DNA of 64,000 nucleotides, taken from assembly GCA_016165875.1 (NCBI GenBank), contig JABBOT010000002.1, forward strand, positions 1,389,540-1,453,539, in the 5' to 3' direction. Numbering within the stretch: position 1 is the stretch's first letter; every line of letters begins with the position of its first letter. The position numbers were made by a program, and so were the translations under genes. Positions 54,228-64,000 of the stretch are shown here, piece by piece. The stretch comes from Acanthopleura granulata (Eukaryota; Mollusca; Polyplacophora; Chitonida; Chitonidae). A model generated the notes under the pieces. That model saw only the letters and a program-made list of their open reading frames with translations, did no database searches and was not told where the DNA came from.

Positions 54228-54837
54228 GTAAGTTGTCGTACATTTTTAGTGGCTTCATTCAAATTACAGGATCTGATAGGAATCCCTGAGGTGACAGGGT
54301 CCTATTAAGCTTGATTCCAGCATGTCTACCTATGAAGCCCAGTGTTCAAATCTAGCTTGTAATGGCTTGACTGTGGCTATGGCTTTACTTTAGGAATTTT
54401 ATCACAGGTCAGTGCTGTTTGTCAGGTAATTTAGTGTACAGATAGTTTGATCAAAGTTTTGCCTGAAAAGCACTTGGGTTGGGTTTCTTCACCATGAGTG
54501 GGCAAGTCACTCAAGATACATGCATGTCCTTCAGTAGCTCTGACAGACAGGGAGTTGGAGGGCTTCACTGTTCTTAGGTCCTTTGTGGCATGCAGCAGTT
54601 GGCAGTGCTTGTATATGTCTGTTGACATGAGGTTAAATGAAGTTCTCTAGTGTATCAGAAATGTGAAATGCGCTTGACTTTGAGAGTGCTCTGTCAAAGG
54701 CCATTGATGGACTTCAGACATTTTCTTCTATCCATAAAACTGATGGTTGTTGATTAATGGAAGTGTGTTTGCGTATGATGAGCATCATTTATCAAGACAT
54801 GACTCTTTTTACCGTTACTCTCGGCGACCGTATGCGG

Positions 54838-55010
54838 AAACATCTGCCAGCAACTCGTGATTTGTTGTTGGTATTCCCTGGGTTCTGCCCATCTTCCTCC
54901 CACCATAATTCTGGCTGCCATCACATGAAATATGAAATATTCTTGACTGCAATATAAAACACTGATCAAATATAGAAATAAATAAATAAATAAATGAATG
55001 AATAAATTAC
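54838..55010 (+). repeat. SINE-like repeat copy
   Basis: 'catcttcctcccaccataat' + 'tctggctgccatcac' and a tail of 'aaataaataaataaatgaat'. Good match to the family 3' half. Confidence 0.7.
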
Positions 55011-55923
55011 TCTCAGCTAGAGGTGAGCTTGGTACTGATATCTGACAGACTCTTGGCATTGGTCAAGGCCTTCAAGTGATATTCTTACAGAGAGCATGGA
55101 TATATGCCTGTTACACTCTTAACTGTACCAGTAACCATTGAGGAATTGTGTGAAGGTCATCAAACATGCAGAAGTGCAGATGGTTGATATAACTGATTGG
55201 GGAAGTATAAAGTAAATTGTAGTGAAAAGAGTTAGGGTTGAAGCTTTAAAAAACATCTTCAAACCATACTCTTTACCACAAATTCCCCAAGAATTCTCCA
55301 TTCTTCTCCTTTAAAGTGTAAGAAAGCTCATGTTCTGAGTTAAGTTTGCCAAAAATTTTGGACAATATTATGTTTATTTTGGTAAAGTATTTTGTCTTAA
55401 CAGCAACGACATCAGAATTCATCCATTCTGTCTGGGCTGTGAAGTAATTGCTTCAAGAGTGGAACTCTCTTGTCACTTGAGATTGTAGTAAACTGCTAGG
55501 GTTGTGTTTGTATCCCCAGATCCCCAGTCGGCAGCACAATACTGCACACTTCAAACGAAGATAATACTGCAATGAATTCATAATGTCAAACAGGTTTTTG
55601 CATTCAAGAGAGAATTTGACGATCTTTGTAATATACAGTACCTCAGTCATGAGCTGTCTTTTATTTTAACTAAAGTTGTGAGTTATACATTTAGTACATT
55701 ATTGTCTCTTTAAGTGTATGGAAAGCTGCTTTTTGTTAAAATGCGAGTTAACAATTGAACATTATAAATACTTAGGATAACAAAAACGTGTCTTCAAAAC
55801 TTGACCCATAATTAACCTTGCTACTTAAACAGAAAGTACTTTGATTTGTGTAAATATATCCTGTGCAAAGATTTTAACACATGCATAATTGTATTGATGT
55901 ATCATTATGTTTTGGATTTGTAC

Positions 55924-56099
55924 AGGGGGGTTTTCTAGCCATTTTATTGTTGTGATACACAAGAAATAAAGGAAAATTGAATTTTAGACTAATTTTTGTA
56001 TTGAGTTTGCACGAAATAAATTGAATTTTAGATTCATAGGTGACAAAAAGATATTGAGTTTTCTGATTTGTTCAAATTGAATTTGGCATGAAAAACCCT
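55924..56099 (+). mobile_element. Inverted-repeat element family B, copy 4
   Basis: 'ggggttttctagccatttta' at the left and 'ggcatgaaaaaccc' at the right, with 'gaaaattgaattttagacta' inside. 176 bp. Confidence 0.75.
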
Positions 56100-56276
56100 A
56101 TGTTGTAGTTGGTGTATATATCTTACTGAAACTATGTTCATGTGTAACTAAATTCGAAGATAAACATGTATTAAATGAACCATGAATAGCGAGTTCACCC
56201 TTGCATGAAAGTACTTTCATCAGTACATGTACCCTACATGTCTATTGTGAGTAAAATTCTAAGAAAATCAATCAAT

Positions 56277-57120
56277 CAGTGCACTACTACTGTATAATCC
56301 TGAGGATTCACTGATCAGTAGTGTAACTGTGAAAAACAAATGCTACATTTTGACTGAATATTGTATAATCCTTTTGATTCATGTGTAAGTTTAGAGGGAA
56401 AGACCACACAAAAATGAAGTTACGGTGAATGAATCATTGAAAACTGGGTCTAAAAATTCCTTCACTGAATTTTTTTGATTTGTTTTTGCCAAATTAAATG
56501 CAGTCAGAAGTTTTGATTATATGGTGGGGTTTGTTTTTTTTTTGGACCATATTGATAATGTGGTTGAACAGTTACGTCACACCAACTTTTCTCGGACCCT
56601 GAAGCAGATATTTAATGTCATGTTAGCTTTGTCGTACACAGGCAAACAGTACAGGAGCACTCTGCACATTAACTTTATTGAGAGAGAAGTATCAGTGTGT
56701 ACAGAAAGTGTTATGACGTCACTGGTGAACCACGTTATGAATGTGGTGCATAAAACCCACCATACAATCAAAACACATGAATGTGTTTACGTTGATGGCA
56801 AAAAATCTAAAAAAATAAGTGAAGGTATTTTAAAACACAGTTTTTAATGGTCTATTCTCCCACCACAACTTCATTTTTGTGTGATCTTTACCTTTAACAT
56901 AACACACTAGTAGTGTAACTCTGAAAAACGAAAGCTTTGTTTTGATTCGTTATCGTGTTATCCTGTAGACTCACTGATGAGTTTAACGCAAGAAGTAAGT
57001 AGTATAATTCTGAAAAACAAAAGCTTCATTTTGACTCAGTATTGTGTAATCCTGTGATTCACTGATAAGTTTAACGTAATGCACCAGTAGTGTAACTCAG
57101 GAAAACCAAAGCTTCAATCC
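56277..57120 (+). repeat. Tandem repeat of about 87 bp, split by an insertion
   Basis: The unit reads 'cagtagtgtaactctgaaaa', 'acaaaagcttcattttgact', 'cagtattgtgtaatcctg' and 'attcactgataagttta'. Copies start near 56319, 56910, 56996 and 57084; a reversed fragment is at 57160-57205. The array is interrupted at 56395-56895. Confidence 0.75.
56395..56895. mobile_element. About 500-bp terminal-inverted-repeat element
   Basis: The left end 'gggaaagaccacacaaaaat' + 'gaagtt' is the inverted counterpart of 'aacttcatttttgtgtgatc' + 'tttacc' at the right. The flanks suggest a TTA or TA target duplication. The 108-residue plus frame inside has no recognised transposase motif, so the element is probably non-autonomous. 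Confidence 0.8.
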
Positions 57121-57618
57121 TTCAGCATTTTATGATGTTGATGATGACAAAACAGATAGCTGCAGTATTGAGTCAAAATGAAGCTTTCGTGTTTTGGAGT
57201 TACACAACTTGAATAGTAGATTTACTATATAATTCTTTCATTTCCTAAAGGCAAAACATTCTTCAGTACGGCATAAAACACCAATCATATAAAGAAATAA
57301 TTAAATAAAGGCAAAGAAAGCAATGGAAAATAGTTTGATTTGTCTTTTTATAGAGTTCTGAAACTGGAGTGAACTGCTGTGAAGGCATGTGATTGGTTGT
57401 GCTTTAAGTCCAGTGTATACCCATGTCCTTCAGGTTGTGTAGTTGGGATTTGTTTCTAGGCCGGCTAATTGCCTGATGACCCGTTGAACCACCAGTTCAT
57501 TCTCACGATGATATAAATGTACCTGTGTTGTTGTGCATCCGCTATCTGCCATGTTAACATCGACACACTGATTTTTTTTGACTGAATGGTTTTCAGCTAC
57601 ACTGCTATAAAACTGCCT

Positions 57619-57797
57619 TAAATGACCTAAAATTTCATCCATGACTAAGTTGCTCAGTTTTTTGTTAGTGTTCTGTAGAGGTTAGAAAGGTGTTGGGAGG
57701 TTTGTTTGAAAGTTAGGGTGATATCTTACTGGAAATATCTAATTTCAGTGCCCGCCTGGAAGAATGCACTTTTTTGGATGAAATTTTAGGTTATTTA
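57619..57797 (-). mobile_element. Inverted-repeat element family A, reverse copy
   Basis: Cleanest terminal repeats: 'taaatgacctaaaatttcat' + 'cca' against 'ttggatgaaattttaggtta' + 'ttta'. 179 bp. A SINE tail fragment lies just before it (57243-57308). Confidence 0.85.
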
Positions 57798-59226
57798 CCA
57801 TATATTCTCATGCAACTTTTAGTATGTAAGTCTTTTCTCATATGTTTTTATTGCACTACCATTGGTATATGGTTCTTGTTGATTTTCAGCACAAAGGTTG
57901 TAAACACGGTCAAATTTTGCTACATTTATTTGTTTTTAGTGTAAGAAGATGTTGTGTTCTTACACCCCATGTAGTCTTACAGGGCTTTACTTCTGACGGG
58001 AAAATGGGAATCGGATTCTCATCATGACTTTCGTAAATAGAATCTATGGGAATCTATGTGGAATTCTTGGATTCCCATAAATAAAGGCAAACTCAAATTC
58101 GTTGTTATATAATAGTGAAAAAAAATGCATTCATTCTGATAATTAAAAATATGAACATGGAGACCCCAAAATGTGTTCGCTTTTATATGCTTCCAAACCT
58201 TTTCTTGGATCAAATTTTTGTTACATTAGATTTGGACAAGGTTCCGGAGGATTTCAGCAAAGATAATCTATGAGAGTCCATTTAGATTCTGGTAAAAAAA
58301 TGCCAAAAATAACACCCTATCTTATAAGTGCATACATGTGTAGTGCCCTGTGTCTCTGTTTTCATAGTGATGTACAGTTCATATTGTAATACAGCACTGA
58401 TGACCTATTCTCATACTGTTGTCCTGCTCATTTCCTCCCCTGGAATATGGCTCTGGTGTTTTTTCCCTCATGTTGGTAACTTCTGTTCTGTAGCAGTACT
58501 GATTATTGCTTTATCCAGGCTCCAGCATGGCTGTACAAATGCAATGACTGCTTTAATTTACATGATTTGATTTTTTTGTCAATCAGTCACAATGCAGCAC
58601 TGCTCTTATGGCATATACCTTCATTTTGTGCCCTGATTCATTTGTTGTTTTCTTTCTCTAGTGGATTGATGGTGAATCTAAATTAGTTTTTGTCATTTTC
58701 CAGCAATATATAGCCTTTCCATCCCCGTACAAATGGTACCCTGCTTAGTGACCGGGGACCTCTTTTCCTTGAATGTTTGTCTCCTGTTGATGCTACAGCT
58801 TTAATACCATCATTTGGATCATTGCTTTCCTCGCAGTGTCTGTCAGGTCTAGATAAATGCTCATACTACCCTCTCCCACACTCCGCATTGTTCTCATCAT
58901 AGGTCATAATAGAGGGATGCCCTGTTACAGTATGTATAGCTTTTTAATTCCCACTCCCTCTTTGTCAGTGTGGCACCAACAATCCCCTGCCCCCAACTTC
59001 CCCCAGGACGGAGTGCCTCTGCTGGCCAGTCCCTGTCTGCATAAGCAATAGCTGATTATGTTGATGTAGCTGGCAGGGGTAGTAAGGGAGGAAAGATAGT
59101 TAGGAAAGTAATGTATGGCACTGGTAACTGGGCCTGAGCTCTGCCCAGATAGTTGCTCTAAATGCCAAGTCTGTCCAGAAGATTAGTCATAAGCTATGTC
59201 TAGGCTATACAGTGAGGGCCCTGCAC

Positions 59227-59235
59227 TATATATAG
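59227..59235 (+). promoter_or_regulatory. TATA-like box of a possible internal promoter
   Basis: TATATATAG, 424 bp before the ATG at 59651, at the edge of a GC-richer stretch. Position suits a start site near 59255-59265, but TATA motifs are common in this AT-rich DNA. Confidence 0.35.
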
Positions 59236-59650
59236 CCCAGAACAGTCCAAGTAAACCCCAGGAAGTTTTCATCTGTAGGTTTGGAGCAAAGTTAAGCTGA
59301 GCTGTACACATCAGCTGGATCCTCTCTCTAGTATACTCTTCATTCTCTCTCCACGTGGAACGCTGTCTGGCTAGTCGGCTCCAGCACCCTTGGTGTCTTT
59401 AGTATGAAAGGCATTGGTGGGGTTTTTACCTGCTCGACCACGGCTACAACTACTTCGTGAAAGTTCACAGCAGTCTAAAGGGCAACACAGTATAAGCCTG
59501 CCTCTGTGTACAACAAGAGGCGTGTATTATAACACTGAATTAACCAAGACAGGGCTTTTTGCTTTCGAGGGATTTCGTCCTGTGTTTAATACCTGCTGTG
59601 CCACATTGTGTTTGACGCTAATGTGAACACTTGGTGGACGTCCTGTCAAG

Positions 59651-59929
59651 ATGTCCTATGGTGGCTATGGGTCATCCTACGGCCGGTACTCTGGGTTATC
59701 GTCCAGCCTCTCCGGTCTGGGGCTGTCCTCGACCAGCTCCCCTTACTCCAGCTCTCTCTACAGCCCCTACACCGGCAGCAGCAGTAGCACGGGGGTGTAC
59801 TCAGGCCTCTATGGCTCCTCCTCAGGGCTCGGCTCAGGCTACAGCTCCCGGTCAGGATCTACCAGTAGTTTACATTCCTTAGGAAGCAACTCATATGGCT
59901 TCTCCTCCACTACTCCATCCTCCTCAAAT
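59651..59929 (+). CDS. Ser/Gly/Tyr-rich first exon, probable internal start of a short MYPT isoform
   Basis: ATG at 59651; the in-frame stop TGA at 59624-59626 and the absence of a pyrimidine-rich acceptor between them mark it as a first coding exon. It encodes 93 residues of Ser/Gly/Tyr/Leu low complexity (MSYGGYGSSYGRYSG...) and ends AAT|GTAAGT in phase 0, the same phase as PPP1R12A exon 20, so both can splice to the same next exon. GC content is far above the flanks, as for other exons here. Vertebrate PPP1R12B makes a small subunit (M20/M21) from an internal promoter, which is the nearest precedent. No downstream exon was found in the last 4 kb. Alternative: first exon of an unrelated next gene. 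Confidence 0.65.
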
Positions 59930-62900
59930 GTAAGTCCATGATTTCACCCAAAAGAAAACATACAGAAGAGACCTTTTAACTTTTTTTGCAAATTTAAATA
60001 AATCATTTTTTTGGCCCAACTTCATGCGTCAATTGAGTCATCTTGGCCAGCCAGGATTATAGTATACAAACAAACTTCTGTACTACACCCTCAGCTGGCA
60101 AAGTTGAAATAGTCATCCATGTATGTTTTAACGTAGACTTAGGCATTTTCTATTTAAAAAAACAAGGTGATGGGAACATTGGTTTATGAACTTTTGTGAC
60201 AGTAGCCCCAGTTCAATACATAACACTGTTTTTCTTTATCAGACTGTCATTATCCTAATGTTTTTGTACACATAGAGAAGTATCATTAGGTTTTGTGATG
60301 TACTGAATGACAAATATATTTCTCCTGCCCCCTGCATTTCATCTGTTGTTGTCAGATCTGTTTATGATAATAGTACCAGTTGTGTCTTATTGGTAAAGAT
60401 ACATTGTATAAAGGGGTATTCAGTAATGTAGATGCACGCATGTGTGGAGCTGTTTGTGCATGCATGGTTTAAACATCCTCCCGTGTTCAACTGTTCCCAG
60501 TGATAGTCGTTCAAAGCTTTGGTTAACTGTATACAGGGCTGAAACTTTCTGTTGAAACACCAAATTTTTATTCATTTACTTCACTGTATTCGGTCAGTTT
60601 CGCTATATGATGTGTGTTAACAGTAGAGTCAGTGCACACAGTTCATGTGACTGCATGTATCTGCTGTCAACTTCACAATATAATAATAACAGAACAGTTA
60701 TTATTAGATTCTCATACCCGTTAGGAATGAAAAGAATCCAGTTAAACGTAATATTGTGGTCTATTTATGAACGTACGGCAGGACATTATCATGTGTGATA
60801 ATATTTATTAATACTTGATGACCCAGATATGTAAAATGTAAATTACATTAACTCATCTAGATGTACTTTAATAAATACACTGTATAATCCAGGTCACTGC
60901 CCTGGCTTTAGTCCAACATAGTTGAATGAGGTCAGAGCTGTATACTGTTAGGTGCAGTTTGATGTGAACCTTGGCCTTGTTTTACCCATCATCTGGCAGT
61001 TAACTCTGACTTGGCCACAATTTACCAAATTGAGCTGCTCGTCATGTCATTTTCGTAGGCTGCGAACCTCAACATGTACACTCCCATAACCCATCTTTTG
61101 ACTATGGCCATCAGCTATTTGTTTGTTGTCTTTGTTTATGACCAGCAGTGTTGTAAGTCGCTTTGTCAGTTAATCGATCAGTGGGTTTGCCTGGCAGTCC
61201 CCAGAGTTTCTAACATCCTGTCCTTTAATGTTAACGGCCATGCCGTTCAGTCACATTTTTGAGGTATCTGAGGTATCGTTTGAAATTGCGCTTCCTATTA
61301 ACACAACTATTAGTAAAGCGATCACAAAGTGTGAAAAATCAGCAGAAAGGGGTGGTCTTGGTACTTTGTTTACTGTAAGGCTCCATTGTTCTGGCCTGCT
61401 CCATAATGTAGTGAATGTTTATGTGGAGGTGCATTTTGGGGGTCGTTTATCTTATATCAAACTATCCTGGTCAAGTTTTATGTTGTTCAAGATTTTAAGG
61501 ATCGGTTGGAAGGGGGAGCTGTATAAATTTGAACTTTCTGCTCGTGAAAGATATAACAGTACTTTACAGAACATTTGTACGGCTGTTTGAACATGCACAG
61601 GGAGGAAAGTATGTGTCAGACTGTTGTCTGGGCTGATCAGCTCTCTTCACTTCATTTGACTGACGTGCAGTACATCTGTTCAGTCTGGCCTGGAAACCCT
61701 ACACAAGGACTCCAGCAGTGGGAAGTTTCGGCTGCACCTTGTCTGTGTGCATACCTTTACTGTTATACATGTATAGGCATATTAACTGAAAGCATGGACC
61801 ATACGACTTTACAACACTGATGTAGATTATCGTTTTAACTGCAATATTGTATGAACAGTGGATGTTCGGCTTTCACTGCTTGTACACTTCTCAAGTTTTT
61901 GAATGCAATTATGTTTGCCTGCAAAAGTTGAATTTCTTCACTTTGTTGAGAAGAATTAACTTAAGCTTGACAAACACATGATTTATAATGATAAATGATA
62001 ATTATATCATATCAAAATCTGCCCCAAAAAGTACAGCATTATTTATGTAAGAATAGACTGAAGACAAATTCAGTCACATGCTTATAAAAATACAGAGAAT
62101 CCTGGCTGCCCGGTTCCCAGTTTGTTCGAAGGGTTGACTATCTTTAGCAGCAGCAACATGTGCAAGATGCCAGAGCTGATGGAGCTGTCGAAGTGAAGCC
62201 CAGGTGCAAGCGTTACAAGAATTCAAAATAAAACACTCTGCCTAAAAATTCTCTTGTGTAAGATGAATGTGTAATATGTGCAATGCCTTCCTGACATGAC
62301 AGAGAGCTAAAAAAATATGTTCCTGTTATTTTACTTTGTATTTCAGAATTGATGTTTAAATGTTGTGTTGGCAGTAGAAATGCTTGTTTCTTGGATAGTA
62401 ATGATAACTTTTGTAATAAAGTTATTTGGAGGAGTACATTATGTCTGGTTAAAAAGTTACATATACAGGTTTTGTGCCCATCATTTCGCATAGATTCACT
62501 TATACATGTATCACATTAAAATAGAGTGACAAGGAGTAAACCTATATGCAAATCTGACAGAAGCATTTTGTTAAAGTGAGAATAATACTTGTGGACATAA
62601 TGCTTTTACAAGACACTTGATGTGGTTTTTCAACATCCTGGAACATTAAAAATATGAGTGCAATGTTTGCGGTGATATATTGAGAATCCAGGCCATGGAA
62701 TTCAGTTCTTTATGTGTAGATTCGAATACAAATTTTAACATTGCCATTGTCATTGTCTGCAGATGTGTGTCGTATATGTAGCATTCAGTGTTCTGGTATT
62801 GTTAGAGGCTATGATAGTAGAATGAAATAAAGTGATTGTGTATGAACAGGATAATTGTGACTGCAGCACTTCGTCACACCACTATTGTTTACTTCATGTG

Positions 62901-64000
62901 GGAGCTGAGTTTAGCTAAACCCCAGTTATATCGTCCTTGGTTTATATATATATGTGGCCTTTCACTTCAAGAGGTTCAATCATTTAGGCTAACCAGAGAC
63001 ACTGGAGTGTGAAAACAAAGGATGGATTTGTCAGGTCACATCGTGGCTAGCACTGTTTACATGTTGATAAGACATTACCAATATTACTGTAATTTTATGA
63101 CCATTTCGTGAATTTAGGATGTAGCCCTAACTTTTTGGTACTGTTTAAAGGTATTCTTATGCCTAAATATGTAAAGTTATACATTTTAGCAAGATCTAAA
63201 GTTGGCTGGCAGAAGCTTTATAGTTTTATATCGAAAACTCAACCATAAAGTAGCTTAAATTGCCTAGAAATGCTGTTGTGTTAACAGATGTATTAAGGTC
63301 AGAGATTTAGGATCTGTAAACCAGGCCACTTGATGACTGTGACCTATGTATGTTAAGATGTGGTATATCAGTTCCTAGTGGGACACTTGTGAAGAGTACA
63401 CTGTGTGTGGTTGTCAGGGCATGATCTTAAATCAACCCCGTCAATTCCTTCACCCAAGTCTCACCTATTCAGGTTAAGACTTTCTGCGAGAGCCTGTTAA
63501 CCTAAATTGGCACATGTACTTTGTACTAGTGTAAACATGGTGATGCATGGTTAACTGTCTTCTGATAATATCTCGGCAGTGTGCGTATTCTTTTGAGGTG
63601 TTGTCTTCTGGGAGGGAATGATTTTGTGGAAGCTTTTATAAGAGTCGATGAATATAGATTTTAGCGACAAAGAGCTCACTGTAGCTAAATATTGTAATAT
63701 TGGTGACATGACCGTCCATTATGAAATATTAGTGTGTTTATGCACTTTTTTATCTCTCCTCACAGTTAATGATATATAATATCTTCTATATGTGTGGTTT
63801 TTCAAGTTTTATGGCATACTTAACACATACATGTATACACATAATAAGAGAACAGTCTTTAAGGTGGCATGGCTCTTTAATGTACATCCATTAGTCCATG
63901 TTTGTATTGAGTGTGACAACATTTAGCACGTACTTTAGAAGCATGTATAGTGGTCCTTAAGTAATATGCCTACAGCTAGTAAGTAATTGTAACCTTCAAT
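59930..64000 (+). other. Presumed intron to window end, no exon recognised
   Basis: AT-rich. The 120-residue frame at 61228-61590 has no family match and no clear splice sites. Few repeat copies compared with the preceding 25 kb. Confidence 0.5.

Larger units (their letters stand above)
54228..59650 (+). other. Long intron after PPP1R12A exon 20
   Basis: 5.4 kb with SINE, family A, family B and TIR elements and the 87-bp array as listed. I looked for leucine-zipper codons of the MYPT C-terminus and found none. Confidence 0.55.

Noticed and set aside
56521..56847. 108-residue frame as a transposase
   Set aside because: Too short, and no DDE-type or helix-turn-helix motif recognisable; called a non-autonomous element instead.
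58650..58740. Possible MYPT exon after a 'ctttctctag' acceptor
   Set aside because: The open frame stops quickly and shows no MYPT features.
61228..61590. 120-residue plus-strand frame as a gene or MYPT exon
   Set aside because: No family resemblance, no zipper heptads, and it does not carry the MYPT C-terminus.

Overview
The window is animal nuclear DNA: small exons with GT-AG introns, AT-rich non-coding DNA, and many copies of a short SINE-like repeat whose tail reads roughly 'gtgaaatattcttgagtac' followed by 'caatcaaataaataaa'. Protein similarity and repeat style point to a marine lophotrochozoan, most likely a mollusc. A brachiopod is not excluded, and I do not name a species.

Three protein-coding genes are recognised by reading exons by eye and checking that splice phases join. 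(1) PAWR (Par-4), minus strand, about 12990 down to 2087, six coding exons, about 404 residues, complete. (2) MRPS35 (mitochondrial small-subunit protein mS35), minus strand, 30819 down to 20684, nine coding exons, about 379 residues, complete. (3) PPP1R12A-type myosin phosphatase targeting subunit (MYPT1/MBS), plus strand, from 30914. Twenty coding exons up to 54227 give about 849 residues. The C-terminal leucine-zipper exons are not found and presumably lie beyond 64000. A further exon at 59651-59929 has its own ATG, an in-frame upstream stop and a TATA-like box. It is probably an internal first exon for a short MYPT isoform, but could begin another gene.

Layout: 1-1650 SINE copies; 1651-12990 PAWR, with a 59-bp minisatellite and a 42-bp degenerate repeat in introns; 12991-20575 intergenic, AT-rich, with a (TA)n tract, a diverged repeat of about 105 bp and a G-rich array; 20576-30819 MRPS35; 30820-30913 a 94-bp shared promoter; 30914 to the end MYPT1, whose introns are full of small inverted-repeat elements.

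How the genes relate: MYPT1 targets PP1 to myosin, and Par-4 is reported to bind MYPT1 and the kinase ZIPK/DAPK3. PAWR and PPP1R12A are also neighbours on human 12q21, so the linkage looks ancient. The two proteins share a basic REKR-x-x-TG motif. In both genes here an intron falls at the same place, ten residues counted from that threonine, in phase 0. This suggests PAWR arose as a partial tandem duplicate of the MYPT C-terminal half. MRPS35 has no obvious functional link but shares a bidirectional promoter with MYPT1. No computation was run: boundaries rest on splice consensus, phase and remembered family sequences.
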